Part shown: positions 33,450 to 43,218 of the stretch, piece after piece
Numbering within the stretch: position 1 is the stretch's first letter
Layout of the letters: each line of letters starts with the position of its first letter
DNA from: Vibrio proteolyticus NBRC 13287
GTDB lineage: Bacteria; Pseudomonadota; Gammaproteobacteria; Enterobacterales; Vibrionaceae
DNA: 64,000 nucleotides
Assembly: GCF_000467125.1 (NCBI RefSeq)
Contig: NZ_BATJ01000008.1
Location: 1 to 64,000 of the forward strand
Direction: 5' to 3'
Program-made: the position numbers and the translations under genes
The notes under the pieces: generated by a model
What the model was told of the DNA's origin: nothing
Seen by the model: only the letters and a program-made list of their open reading frames with translations
The model's database searches: none

Positions 33450-33776
33450 TATTCCATCTTGGAAATAGTTTATTTCCTATTTGGAACTAGTATTTCCCTT
33501 GCAATTCCCGGAACATACGATATCCAGATCACAAATATACCACTACTTATGGATTGAGTTGTTGGTATTGCTGTCCTTTCATCCGCCATGCCTTTCCTCT
33601 GTTTCTGGCGGATGAACGACAATCCGAGTCTAATTTACCGTTTAAATTCACAACTTCAGCAGAAGTGGTGAATTGAGTACACCTTTTTATCTGCTCTGGG
33701 TTGTCATCATTCACTGTATTCTGTTTGGTTGCGGTTGGGAAAACTGCAGCAAAATTGGCCACCGAGTGGGAGATTT
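33450..33776. other. rsuA-bcr intergenic region with tandem small palindromes
   Basis: Three similar imperfect palindromes follow each other at the end of rsuA: 33442-33455 (GGAAATAGTATTCC), 33461-33477 (GGAAATAG..TATTTCC) and 33483-33497 (GGAACTAGTATTTCC), then TTCCCGGAA near 33505. Further on, CATCCGCCA (33580-33588) pairs perfectly with TGGCGGATG (33606-33614). The latter may act as a terminator or leader structure of bcr. Confidence 0.5.
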
Positions 33777-34982
33777 ATGTCAGAAAAAACCGCACAAACA
33801 CAAAGTACACCGCACATCAGTTTTCTCTTGTTTGTTGTTTTGGGCGCTATCGGAGCGTTAACACCGCTAGCGATCGATATGTACTTACCGGCCATGCCGG
33901 AAATTGCTCGCGATCTCGGTGTGACAGCGGGTGAGGTGCAAATCACCTTAACCGCTTACACTGCAGGTTTTGCGATTGGTCAGTTGATCCACGGGCCACT
34001 GGCCGACAGTTATGGTCGCAAGCCGGTGTTGTTTCTCGGAGTGCTGTTCTTTGGTATTGCAGCGTTTGTCAGTGCAGCGACCAACGATATTGATGCGTTG
34101 ACCTACGTGCGGACTGCACAGGGTTTTGCTGGCGCGGCGGCGGCCGTTATTATTCAGGCGGTGGTGCGTGACATGTTTGACCGCGAGGATTTTGCCCGCG
34201 CCATGTCGTTCGTCACTCTGGTGATCACAATTGCGCCGCTGGTGGCACCGATGATTGGTGGACATCTGGCGGTTTGGTTTGGCTGGCGTTCTATTTTCTG
34301 GGTACTGGTCGCGTTCGCGGTTGTTGTCATGGCGCTGGTACTGTGGATGATTCCGGAGACGTTACCGGTGGAGAAGCGCCAACCATTGCGTCTTGGCAGT
34401 ACACTGCGCAACTATGCCCGTCTGCTGCGAAACCCGGTGGCAATGGGACTGATGCTCTCCGGTGGTTTCTCCTTTGCTGGCATGTTTGCGTTCCTCACTG
34501 CCGGATCGTTTGTCTATATTGATATCTATGGTGTGACACCGAACCAGTTTGGTTACCTGTTTGGCCTTAATATTGTGGCGATGATTGTCATGACCAGCAT
34601 CAACGGCCGGTTGGTGAAACGAGTGGGGTCACACAACATGCTACGTTTTGGCTTGACGGTGCAGTTGATCGCCGGGATTGGGCTGTTTACCGGTTGGGTA
34701 CTGGATCTCGGATTGTGGGGCACCGTGCCGTTCGTGGTGATGTTCATCGGGACACTGTCGACCATCGGCAGTAATTCAATGGGCCTGCTTCTGAGTGGTT
34801 ATCCATACATGGCGGGCACGGCTTCCTCATTGGCGGGGACGTTACGTTTTGGCACTGGTTCACTGATTGGTGCCGTGGTGGCGGCGATGCCAAGTGGTTA
34901 TGTTTGGCCAATGATCTTGATGATGAGCGTATGTTCAGTATTATCTGCGGGTTTCTACTGGACTTTGGGAAGAAAAGCATAG
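33777..34982 (+). CDS. bcr: Bcr/CflA family drug efflux MFS transporter
   Basis: 401 aa from ATG 33777 behind GGGAG; the frame is open from 33729. Twelve hydrophobic helices; MFS signature LIHGPLADSYGRKPVLFLG near residue 67-85, preceded by TPLAIDMYLPAMPEIARDLG typical of Bcr/CflA, and the RTAQGFAGAAAAVI segment. Proton-driven export of drugs or dipeptides. Located after rsuA as in E. coli, which supports the name. One-base overlap with the next gene. Confidence 0.9.
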   Translation: MSEKTAQTQSTPHISFLLFVVLGAIGALTPLAIDMYLPAMPEIARDLGVTAGEVQITLTAYTAGFAIGQLIHGPLADSYGRKPVLFLGVLFFGIAAFVSAATNDIDALTYVRTAQGFAGAAAAVIIQAVVRDMFDREDFARAMSFVTLVITIAPLVAPMIGGHLAVWFGWRSIFWVLVAFAVVVMALVLWMIPETLPVEKRQPLRLGSTLRNYARLLRNPVAMGLMLSGGFSFAGMFAFLTAGSFVYIDIYGVTPNQFGYLFGLNIVAMIVMTSINGRLVKRVGSHNMLRFGLTVQLIAGIGLFTGWVLDLGLWGTVPFVVMFIGTLSTIGSNSMGLLLSGYPYMAGTASSLAGTLRFGTGSLIGAVVAAMPSGYVWPMILMMSVCSVLSAGFYWTLGRKA

Positions 34983-35641
34983 TGTCGAATTACTCAACAG
35001 AAATCCAAAACCTGGTCAACAGTGCGCTGGCTGACATGGCGGCAGAGCACAAAGCCGGCAAGCTGGCGGATGCGCCGGTCGCCAATAATCATTATCTGGT
35101 GCGCTGGGTGACGCGAGCGCTGAAAACCCAGCGTTTTCCGCGTTGTGTCGGTAATGACCTGACGCGTTGGCAAAAGGCCGGACGTTCAAAAGGGAACGAG
35201 GCTGGGCTTCTTTTCTTGTTTAAACGCATCTCGGCGTTCTACGCCCGCTGTTTTGCGCAGGGGGGAAAAAAGATCCTCGACAGCGATGTGGAGGCGTTTC
35301 TCGATCGGATGGAAACCGCCGGTTGGGAAGTGTCGACCTCAGAGCCGTTGATAAACAAAGGTAAAGTACAGATATTTACCGAAGGCCAGAATTCTTTGGC
35401 CCTGTGCGCGGATCAATGTGACAGCTGTTTTGATGGTGACACGCTGGTGAAACCGATGAGCTGGTTTGTGCGCGGTAATCACGCTGATTTTATCGAGCAG
35501 GCGACCGATGCGGGGTTCATGGTGCATAAAGTCACGGACTATAAATCCAACGTGAAGTATCACGGGGAATACCTGATTTACCCGGGGAACCAGGGCGAAC
35601 AACTGGCGGAAATCCCGCTGTCGTTCCAAGCCGACACGTAA
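34982..35641 (+). CDS. DUF2913 family protein
   Basis: 219 aa from GTG 34982, which overlaps the last base of the bcr stop; GGGAAGAAAAG upstream is the ribosome site. NHYLVRWVTRALKTQRFPRCVGNDLTRWQKAGRSKGNEAGL is the DUF2913 core, a soluble family of unknown function found mainly in gamma-proteobacteria. Translationally coupled with bcr; terminator follows. Confidence 0.8.
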   Translation: MSNYSTEIQNLVNSALADMAAEHKAGKLADAPVANNHYLVRWVTRALKTQRFPRCVGNDLTRWQKAGRSKGNEAGLLFLFKRISAFYARCFAQGGKKILDSDVEAFLDRMETAGWEVSTSEPLINKGKVQIFTEGQNSLALCADQCDSCFDGDTLVKPMSWFVRGNHADFIEQATDAGFMVHKVTDYKSNVKYHGEYLIYPGNQGEQLAEIPLSFQADT

Positions 35642-35648
35642 TACAAGC

Positions 35649-35676
35649 GCCCGCTCACAGATGAGCGGGCTTTTTT
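35649..35676 (+). terminator. rho-independent terminator after DUF2913 gene
   Basis: GCCCGCTC-ACAGAT-GAGCGGGC followed by T6. Confidence 0.92.
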
Positions 35677-35679
35677 ATG

Positions 35680-37110
35680 TCACGCCTGGCGTGTTTTTCG
35701 CACAATGGCATTAACCATGCCTTTAAAAATAAACAGATGTGCGGGTAACATGGCGAACCAGTAGAGCAAACCGGGAAAGCCTTGTGGGTGCCACCAGGCC
35801 GTAATGTTCAGTTCGCGTGTCGTGCCGTGATCGATGATCGTGCACTCCAATCGGCCAAGTCCCGGACCTTTCATACCAAACAACAACGACAGGAAATGCT
35901 GCTCTTCACAACGGATGACTTTCCAGGAGTCGATGTAATCGCCAACCTTTAACCCAGGGCCTGGCGGAGAACGTCTGACTGGCGTACCGCCACCAAAGAA
36001 GATATCCAGCCATTCCCGTGTGCGCCATAGTGGATTGGCAAAAAAGTAACCTTCTTCGCGGCTGCCGATTTTCTGGATCACCTGCCACAGTTGCGCTGGG
36101 GTGGCGGTCGTGGTGATGGTGTCGCCTGCTTGTTTGGGGTAGTAGCCAAACCCGGGCTGCCAGCGTTGCAATGCGGCAGGGTCAAACCCCCACACGTTGC
36201 TGCGAACGAATTTACCTTCGGTGGCGAGAGTGTTCTCCACCATGGTTCGGTAATCGATCAGCGTTTGCGGGTACTTTTCACGGATGGCACGGCCATCCGT
36301 GACGTAATCGTGTTCAATACCCGCCAGCAGTGCTTTACCAATGTTCGATGGTACCGAAGTGATCATCGCCAGCCAGTAGGAAGCAACGTTTGGTGTCAGC
36401 AAGCGGGTTGACCACAGACGAAGTGGTTTGTGAATCGCCTGACAAATGATTCGAAACTGCTCGCGGTAGGTCAGGGTATCCGGGCCCCCCGCTTCATAAA
36501 TGATGTTGCCCGTTGGCGCTTCTTTCGCCAGTTCGAGTAAATAATGATTGAGATTGCTCAGAGCGATAGGGTTGGCCTGAGAGTCCACCCATTTGGGGGC
36601 GATCATGAGTGGCAGGTTGTAGGCAAAGTCACGCATGATTTCAAACGCCGCAGAGCCTGGCCCGACGATCACGCCAGCCCGAAGTTCGGTTACTGGAATC
36701 TGGCTCTGGCGTAGGATCTCTCCGGTTTTCAGCCGGGCTTGAAGGTGCTGGGAGTGGCCGTGTTTCGGTTGTAATGCACTCAAATAAATCAGGTGTGTGA
36801 CCTGACTGCCGCGCAGGGCGTCGCGCACGTGTTCGGCGAGTGACATTTCGTATTCTACAAAATCGTGCCCTTCAGCCATCCCGTGCACCAGAAAATAGAC
36901 CAGATCAAACTGTGGCACGAGAGCTTGGGTGGCGCTGGCGTCTTCTAAGTCGAGAAATTGAAGGTGCAGATTCGGATGCGGTTGTGTTCTGCCCCGCAAA
37001 TAGTCGATATGGCGCGCCGATGCCGTGACGTTGTAACCTTGCTCAAGCAGGTAGGGCAAAAGCTGAGAGCCGACGTATCCAGATGCTCCAAGTACCAATA
37101 CGTTTTTCAT
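35680..37110 (-). CDS. NAD(P)-binding SDR with C-terminal DUF2867
   Basis: 476 aa; ATG at 37110. Residues 1-~290 are an atypical short-chain dehydrogenase fold: NVLVLGASGYVGSQLLPYLLEQG with GxxGxxG, then YFLVHGMAEG and ELRAGVIVGPGSAAFEI. Residues ~330-476 are DUF2867, a START-like domain (FGYYPKQAGDTITTTATPAQLWQVIQKIGSREEGYF, later GPGLGRLECTIIDHGT), ending in a short hydrophobic segment. Probably acts on a hydrophobic or lipid substrate; unproven. Confidence 0.88.
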   Translation of the reverse strand: MKNVLVLGASGYVGSQLLPYLLEQGYNVTASARHIDYLRGRTQPHPNLHLQFLDLEDASATQALVPQFDLVYFLVHGMAEGHDFVEYEMSLAEHVRDALRGSQVTHLIYLSALQPKHGHSQHLQARLKTGEILRQSQIPVTELRAGVIVGPGSAAFEIMRDFAYNLPLMIAPKWVDSQANPIALSNLNHYLLELAKEAPTGNIIYEAGGPDTLTYREQFRIICQAIHKPLRLWSTRLLTPNVASYWLAMITSVPSNIGKALLAGIEHDYVTDGRAIREKYPQTLIDYRTMVENTLATEGKFVRSNVWGFDPAALQRWQPGFGYYPKQAGDTITTTATPAQLWQVIQKIGSREEGYFFANPLWRTREWLDIFFGGGTPVRRSPPGPGLKVGDYIDSWKVIRCEEQHFLSLLFGMKGPGLGRLECTIIDHGTTRELNITAWWHPQGFPGLLYWFAMLPAHLFIFKGMVNAIVRKTRQA

Positions 37111-37208
37111 CCGCCTCGTCCCTATTTTATGTGGTTAAAACAAACTCAATAATCGTATAATAGCCGCTCAACTTTTTCTCAGCTATCAATAGTTTGTACT
37201 GGAGTCAT

Positions 37209-38588
37209 ATGGTGGCGTTGCTTTCTCAGGTTTTGTCTCATACCCGTGGGGACTTTATTCGCCGTCTGATGGCGATCGCGCTGCCGATCACCTTGCAGAG
37301 TATTATGTTCTCAAGCCGAGGGCTGGTGGACGTACTGATGTTGGGTCAATTAGGAGAGTCTGAGATTGCGGCGGTGGGCGTGGCAGCCCGGGCAACTTTT
37401 GTCACCACGATCATGTTGGTGGGTGTGACCACGGGAGGGGCGCTGTTGACGGCGCAATACTGGGGCGCGTCTAACCGTCAGGGCGTGCGGGAGAGTACCG
37501 CCCTGACGTGGTTGGTGAGTATGTTGTTTGCATTGCTGACAGTGGTGCTTTTCGTGGCTTTTCCAAATCAGATCATGGCCTTAACGACTGACTCAATACA
37601 GGTCAACGCGCTGGGCAGTCAGTATCTGGTGATCACTTCGGTCAGTATGTGTTCGGTCGCCTGCGTCGCCAGTATGGCGGTGGGGTTGCGCGCCATGCAT
37701 AAGCCCGGGATCAGTACTTTCTTTAGCGGCATCGGGATAGTGTCGAACGTATTTTTCAACTGGGTGCTGATATTCGGCAATCTTGGCGCGCCGGCCATGG
37801 GCATTCAGGGAGCGGCGATCGCGACCGTACTCAGTGGCGCAATCGAAGTCGCGACATTGTACGGATACCTCTATGCCAAACAACACTTGCTGGCTTTTTA
37901 TGCTGAGGACATTAAAGCGATCCTCACCTGGGACAAGGTTGTGCGCTTTCTTAAACTGTCGATGCCGACAACCTTCAACTTTCTGGCGTGGGCGGGTGGG
38001 TTGTTTGCTTATCATGCCATCATGGGCCAGTCTGGTGTTCAGGGTTTGGCGGCGCTGTCTGTGATGACGCCAGTAGAGTCAATTTCTCTGAGTCTGTTGA
38101 TTGGCATGTCGAATGCCGCAGCAGTATTAACCGGAAACCAAATTGGTGCGAAGCGCTATGAGGAAGTCTATTACCAAGTGCTGGGCCTGACGCTGTTGAG
38201 TGTCCTGGTTGGTCTGAGTGTGGCGTTGCTGCTGTATATTGCCCAAGGGGCGATTCTGGATGCGTTCAGTGCACTGACACCAGAGACGCGCGCATTGTCG
38301 GAGCAGTTTATCGTCATTTTATGTGTTGGCATCGTCTTACGCTCGGTGCCCATGACGGTCATTGTTGGGGTACTCAGAGCTGGGGGCGATGTGAAGTTTT
38401 GTCTCGGACAGGATCTGATTGCTCAATGGCTGATTGGTATTCCTTTGGCTGCGTTTGCGGCGATATCGCTGGGCTGGCCGCCGGAGACCATCTATATCCT
38501 GTTTCTCACCGAAGAAGTGGTGAAATGGGGCGGATCACTGTATCGCATGAAAAGCCGTAAGTGGATTCGCAATCTGATTGAGAATTAA
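37209..38588 (+). CDS. MATE family efflux transporter
   Basis: 459 aa from ATG 37209, behind TGGAG (37201-37205); the frame is open from TTG 37194. Twelve membrane helices in two similar halves: FIRRLMAIALPITLQSIMFSSRGLVDVLMLGQLGESEIAAVG opens the first and LKLSMPTTFNFLAWAGGLFAYHAIMGQSGVQGLAALSV opens the second. Cation-coupled export of drugs or metabolites. Monocistronic. Confidence 0.9.
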   Translation: MVALLSQVLSHTRGDFIRRLMAIALPITLQSIMFSSRGLVDVLMLGQLGESEIAAVGVAARATFVTTIMLVGVTTGGALLTAQYWGASNRQGVRESTALTWLVSMLFALLTVVLFVAFPNQIMALTTDSIQVNALGSQYLVITSVSMCSVACVASMAVGLRAMHKPGISTFFSGIGIVSNVFFNWVLIFGNLGAPAMGIQGAAIATVLSGAIEVATLYGYLYAKQHLLAFYAEDIKAILTWDKVVRFLKLSMPTTFNFLAWAGGLFAYHAIMGQSGVQGLAALSVMTPVESISLSLLIGMSNAAAVLTGNQIGAKRYEEVYYQVLGLTLLSVLVGLSVALLLYIAQGAILDAFSALTPETRALSEQFIVILCVGIVLRSVPMTVIVGVLRAGGDVKFCLGQDLIAQWLIGIPLAAFAAISLGWPPETIYILFLTEEVVKWGGSLYRMKSRKWIRNLIEN

Positions 38589-38710
38589 TCATAAATTTGT
38601 GACATTGAGCAAATAAATGCATATTCTGTGATCCAGTATCCAAAACGCTTCCTACCTGCGATGAATTAGTGTAGATTCTCAATCCAGTTTCCATATCCGT
38701 TGAGAGAATA

Positions 38711-39382
38711 ATGTTACAGCTAACAGACCTGTGTAAAGGCTACGTCGATGGCGGGGAGTTTCACCCGGTATTACAAGGTGCGGATCTGTTACTGAAACAA
38801 GGTGATCAAGTGGCGTTGATGGGCGAAAGCGGCTCAGGAAAAAGTACGTTACTGAATCTGATCGCGGGCTTGGATACGGTCGATTCCGGTGCAATCAGTT
38901 TCCCGGATTTTGCTATGCATCAAGTCAAAGAAAGCCTGCGTACTGCTTACCGTCGTAATAATATTGGCCTTATTTTTCAACAGTTTAATTTGCTACCTAC
39001 GCTGAACGTGGCCGACAATATTCGTTTCTGCCGTCAGTTAAAAGGTCTGCCTGATGATCAGGGGTTGTGGCGTCAAATTTTATCGGCACTGGATTTGATG
39101 CCGTTGCTCGGACGCTATCCGGAAGAAGTTTCCGGAGGGCAGCAGCAACGAGCGGCGATTGCCAGAGCGCTGTATATGGAACCCAAAATTCTGTTGGCCG
39201 ATGAACCCACAGGTAGCCTGGATGAGCGTAACGCAGAAGCGGTGATGCGCTTACTGACGTCATTGACTCGCCAGTTGGAATGCACACTGCTGTTGGTGAC
39301 GCACAGTGAAAAAGTGGCCGAACACATGGAAGGCTGTATTCGTCTCCAGGGAGGACAGTTGCATGTTGTGGCCCGTAGTTAA
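38711..39382 (+). CDS. ABC transporter ATP-binding protein (LolD/MacB type)
   Basis: 223 aa, ATG 38711 behind TTGAGAGA. Walker A GESGSGKST at residues ~38-46, Q-loop IFQQFNLLPTLNVADN, signature SGGQQQRAAIARAL, Walker B ILLADEPTGSLDE, H-loop LLVTHSEKV. Subgroup that works with FtsX-type permeases; that permease gene overlaps by 20 bases. Confidence 0.92.
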   Translation: MLQLTDLCKGYVDGGEFHPVLQGADLLLKQGDQVALMGESGSGKSTLLNLIAGLDTVDSGAISFPDFAMHQVKESLRTAYRRNNIGLIFQQFNLLPTLNVADNIRFCRQLKGLPDDQGLWRQILSALDLMPLLGRYPEEVSGGQQQRAAIARALYMEPKILLADEPTGSLDERNAEAVMRLLTSLTRQLECTLLLVTHSEKVAEHMEGCIRLQGGQLHVVARS

Positions 39383-41816
39383 AGCGCTACTTGGTCATTA
39401 CCGACGTTATCCGTTTCAAATCCTGCTGGTCTGGCTTGGTCTGACCTTAGGGGTATCTCTTCTGGTTGGTGTTACTTCTATTAATCATCATGCCCGTGAA
39501 GCTTACGAGCATGGTGAACGTCTTTTTGCCAATCCTCTTCCTTACCGAATCCGGCCTAAACACCTAACCAACAAAATTCCGCAAGGCTTTTATATTCAAC
39601 TGCGGCGCGAAGGGTTCAATCAGTGTGTGCCATTTGAAAACACCAAAGTCACTTTGGCCAACGGCAATGATCTGACCCTGGTTGGGCTCGACCCAGTCGC
39701 GATGCTGCAATTTCAGTCGGGTGTGCAACTCAAAGATCTGGACGCGCTCAAATTAATGCGTCCCCCGTATCCGTTGATGGTCAGTGATGAACTCGCCAGC
39801 CATATGCGTTGGAAGAGTGGGGACATGATCCCGCTCCAAGACGGGAGTCGTTTGGGGCCAGTAGTGATCGATCATGATGATATCATCAATGGTACGCGGG
39901 TCGTGGCCGATATTTCTCTGCTGCGTATGTTGGAGAAAAGCTCAGGATTTTCGGTGATTGCATGTGGCAATATGCCGGATGAAAAATTACAGCAGCTAAA
40001 ACAAGGGCTACCCAATGGCATGGTGTTGGCTCGTAACTCCCGCGCAGAGCTGGAGTCGCTGACCAAAGCGTTCCATTCCAACCTCAGTGCTATGGGAATG
40101 TTGTCGTTTGTAGTGGGGCTATTCATTTTCTACCAGGCTATGTCGCTGTCGTTCACTCAGCGCCAGCCTTTGGTCGGTATATTGCGCCAGACCGGTGTTT
40201 CCGGCTGGCAACTGGCGAAAGCGTTGCTGATTGAACTGTTTGCATTGGTGCTGATCAGCTGGCTGTGCGGAAACTTATTTGGTATGGTGCTGGCTAATCA
40301 GTTGATTCCATCGGTGTCGTCCAGTTTGGGCGATCTGTATGACGCGAATGTCGGCCTGGATGTGGAGTGGAGTTGGCAAGCGAGCGGTTATAGTCTGCTG
40401 ATGGCGGTATTGGGTGCCTTACTGGCATGCGCGTGGCCTTTAGTTCGTCTGCTGCGCGCCCAACCGATTCGGTTAACGACTCGGTTGTCGCTGGTGCGTT
40501 TTGCTGGTGTGGAATTCACGGTTCAAGCGTTGATTGCCTGCGCTTTGTGCGTTGCTGCTGTCGCTGTGTATCAAGCGCCTCAGACCCAATCTTCCGGTTT
40601 TGCGATCATCATTTTCATGTTGCTCAGTGTGGCGCTGTTCACTCCGTTTTTGATCTGGCGAGCTTTTGTCAGTTTCTCTTATACGATGCGTTGGGTGAAA
40701 GTGCGCTGGTTCTTTGCCGATGCGGCGGCCAGCATGAGTTATCGCGGCGTGGCCACCATGGGGTTCATGTTGGCTATGGCCGCCAATATCGGTGTAGAAA
40801 CTATGGTCGGCAGCTTTCGCGATACCACCGATCGCTGGCTGACTCAGCGACTCGCAGCCGACATCTACATTTACCCAAACTCCAACGGTGCACCGCGAAT
40901 GAGCAACTGGCTCAGTAAGCAACCGGAAGTGCAGGATGTGTGGTGGCGCTGGGAGAAAGAAGTTCCTACCAGCAGCGGCCCACTTCAGGTTGTGAGCACA
41001 GGCGCGTCAGAAGGCGAACTGGCGTCCCTGACGGTAAAGCTGGGTATTCCGAATTACTGGTATCATCTGCATCGTTCAAAAGGAGTGATGGTCAGTGAAT
41101 CCATGGCGCTGAAAATGAATATTCGTCCAGGAGATACGATTAACCTTTATGGTCCGCTTGGCAAAGGCTGGCAGGTTGTGGGGGTCTATTACGACTATGG
41201 TAACCCATACAATCAAGTGCTGATCTCCCATCGCAACTGGCTAGCTGCGTTTGCCGGTGGTGGAAATGTGGCGCTCGGGGTGGTGATCAAAGATGGTGTG
41301 CCGCACGCTGACTTAAAACGCCGTCTGGAGTCTGTCTTCCGGTTGAACCCAGAGCGGATATTCGATAATGGCAATATTCACAGTCAGGCGATGAAGGTGT
41401 TTGACCGGACTTTCGCCATCGCTGATACGCTCGGTAACATCACGTTGGTGATTGCTGTGTTCGGTATTTTCTTTGCCACCTTGGCAGGGGAAACATCTCG
41501 GCAGCGTCACGTGTCTTTGCTGCGCTGTCTGGGGATGTCGGGCAAAGAACTGATTCTGATGGGGTGTTTGCAGTTGTTTGTTTTTGGCGCCATCTCGATA
41601 CTGATTGCCATGCCGCTTGGATTAGCACTGGCGAGTTTGGTGGTGGATATCATCATTAAGCAGTCTTTTGGCTGGACGCTGGAACTGCAGTTTATTCCAG
41701 AGGCGTATCTTCAGTCGATCAGTCTGGCGATGCTGGCGCTGATGGTGGCTGGCGCAGTGCCGGTTCTGAGAATGGTGCGTAACACACCGATGAAGTCGTT
41801 AAGGGATGCCCTGTAA
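39363..41816 (+). CDS. FtsX-type ABC transporter permease
   Basis: 817 aa from ATG 39363, inside the end of the ATPase gene and behind GGGAGGACAG. N-terminal helix (RRYPFQILLVWLGLTLGVSLLVGVTSINH), a periplasmic domain, three central helices with a charged loop, four or more helices in the middle (~380-500), a second periplasmic domain, and three C-terminal helices with the FtsX signature (HVSLLRCLGMSGKELILMGCLQLFVFG). Ten-helix layout like AttFG/YbbP. With the ATPase before it and the lipocalin-like protein after it, it matches AttEFGH-type export clusters, likely for a lipophilic substrate. Confidence 0.88.
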   Translation: MLWPVVKALLGHYRRYPFQILLVWLGLTLGVSLLVGVTSINHHAREAYEHGERLFANPLPYRIRPKHLTNKIPQGFYIQLRREGFNQCVPFENTKVTLANGNDLTLVGLDPVAMLQFQSGVQLKDLDALKLMRPPYPLMVSDELASHMRWKSGDMIPLQDGSRLGPVVIDHDDIINGTRVVADISLLRMLEKSSGFSVIACGNMPDEKLQQLKQGLPNGMVLARNSRAELESLTKAFHSNLSAMGMLSFVVGLFIFYQAMSLSFTQRQPLVGILRQTGVSGWQLAKALLIELFALVLISWLCGNLFGMVLANQLIPSVSSSLGDLYDANVGLDVEWSWQASGYSLLMAVLGALLACAWPLVRLLRAQPIRLTTRLSLVRFAGVEFTVQALIACALCVAAVAVYQAPQTQSSGFAIIIFMLLSVALFTPFLIWRAFVSFSYTMRWVKVRWFFADAAASMSYRGVATMGFMLAMAANIGVETMVGSFRDTTDRWLTQRLAADIYIYPNSNGAPRMSNWLSKQPEVQDVWWRWEKEVPTSSGPLQVVSTGASEGELASLTVKLGIPNYWYHLHRSKGVMVSESMALKMNIRPGDTINLYGPLGKGWQVVGVYYDYGNPYNQVLISHRNWLAAFAGGGNVALGVVIKDGVPHADLKRRLESVFRLNPERIFDNGNIHSQAMKVFDRTFAIADTLGNITLVIAVFGIFFATLAGETSRQRHVSLLRCLGMSGKELILMGCLQLFVFGAISILIAMPLGLALASLVVDIIIKQSFGWTLELQFIPEAYLQSISLAMLALMVAGAVPVLRMVRNTPMKSLRDAL

Positions 41817-42947
41817 ATGACGAAACGAATCTTTGTGTCCAAAATTTTGGTACTGCTGGTGGTGATGGCGTTGGTAGGTTCGTGCGGTTATCTCGCGTAT
41901 CGTCAGTGGGCGCCTGAATGGCAAAAGGCGATTCAGCAACAAGCCGAACAACCGAATCCGTTTTTGACCCAACCCAAGGATGTTTTTGATCCTGTACTGC
42001 CGGGTAATCCGGTTAAGCTGCCACAGGATTTCGCTTTTCATGAAGGCTATCAACATGAATGGTGGCACTATTTTGCCAATGTCGAAGATCGTAAAGGCAA
42101 CCCGTATGGGATCCAGTGGACGGTCATTCGTGTCGCCAGTGATGACAGTGAACGTTCGGGCTGGCAAAGCCCGCAATTATACATTGTGCAGACTGTGATT
42201 ACGGGGCAGGGGAAAATCTGGCGCGAGCAACGCTTCGCCCGTGGTGGCATCGGTCAGGCGGGAATGTTGAGTCAGCCTTTCAGATTATGGATCGACAATT
42301 GGTCTTGGCGCTCTCTTGGCACCACACCATTTCCTGGCAGTCTTGCCATTGATACCGATACATTTTCAATCAGTCTGGCCAACGTCGCCAAAGGGCCATT
42401 TGTATTGCCCGGTGAGAGAGGCTACCAGGTTAAACATGAGTTAATGCCTTTGGCGTCTTACGCGATCATGGCACCATTTGTACAAGTTAAAGGCACGTTG
42501 ACTCTGGGCAATGGCTCACCATTCAACGTCAAAGGCACCGCTTGGCTGAGTAAAGAGTGGGGCAATAACCTGCTCAATACGGACCGATCCGGTTGGGATT
42601 GGTTTGTCGTTAATCTGGACGAGGAAAGCACCTTGTCGGTCAACCGTTTCCGACATCAGAATCAGGCACCTCAGCTTTCGGCCACTCTGATGCGAAATGA
42701 TGGGAAAGTGGTGGTATTGGAGGAGAATCAGATCAAGATGCGTGCGTTGCAGCCTCTTGATTCCATAGATGGGAAGAGTTTGCCGCTGCAATGGCAGATT
42801 ACCATACCCAGCCAGCACATTAATCTCACTACCAGTGCGCTGAATATCGGAGACTGGCAACCTTTTGCAGTGTCGTACTGGCAAGGGCCAATCAGAGCGA
42901 TTGGCAGCCACAAAGCGAAGGGCTTCATGCAGCTTTCTGGTTATTGA
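41817..42947 (+). CDS. AttH/CrtC-like lipocalin-fold protein
   Basis: 376 aa; ATG at 41817 directly after the permease stop. N-terminal membrane helix residues ~8-27 with a Cys after it (VVMALVGSCGYLAY), so it is an anchored or lipoprotein-type periplasmic protein. The two-lobed AttH/CrtC fold is indicated by FAFHEGYQHEWWHYFANVED near residue 70-90 (EWWH), GIQWTVIRVASDD, and GTAWLSKEWGNNLLNTDRSGWDWFVVNL near 245. Likely hands a lipophilic molecule to or from the ABC system. Terminator follows. Confidence 0.88.
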   Translation: MTKRIFVSKILVLLVVMALVGSCGYLAYRQWAPEWQKAIQQQAEQPNPFLTQPKDVFDPVLPGNPVKLPQDFAFHEGYQHEWWHYFANVEDRKGNPYGIQWTVIRVASDDSERSGWQSPQLYIVQTVITGQGKIWREQRFARGGIGQAGMLSQPFRLWIDNWSWRSLGTTPFPGSLAIDTDTFSISLANVAKGPFVLPGERGYQVKHELMPLASYAIMAPFVQVKGTLTLGNGSPFNVKGTAWLSKEWGNNLLNTDRSGWDWFVVNLDEESTLSVNRFRHQNQAPQLSATLMRNDGKVVVLEENQIKMRALQPLDSIDGKSLPLQWQITIPSQHINLTTSALNIGDWQPFAVSYWQGPIRAIGSHKAKGFMQLSGY

Positions 42948-42963
42948 TTTATGCATCTTGGTG

Positions 42964-43007
42964 AAAAAAACGCTGGTTTGGCTTTGACGGCTGACCAGCG
43001 TTTTTTT
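42964..43007 (+). terminator. rho-independent terminator of the ABC/lipocalin operon
   Basis: AAAAAAACGCTGGT/ACCAGCGTTTTTTT with a 16-base loop. Confidence 0.9.
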
Positions 43008-43218
43008 AACCTTGTCTTAAGCGTTTAGCAATCAAATGCATATTATCTATACTGACCATATTACTATTACGGAAAATACGCTGTTAATTGAACTTTGTAT
43101 CGGAAATTCCGAAGTTAAAGCTCCAAACAAGCGATTTTTCGATCATTCCGTCAGTCGATACACTCAGTATATTGTTTGTTAATCATTTATTAACATAATA
43201 AGAATAAGGGCTTTTTTC

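Noticed and set aside
34904..34981. Upstream extension of the DUF2913 gene
   Set aside because: It overlaps bcr; the GTG at 34982 fits the family start.
40427..40918. 163-codon frame inside the permease gene
   Set aside because: Shadow of the FtsX-type permease in another frame, no independent signals.
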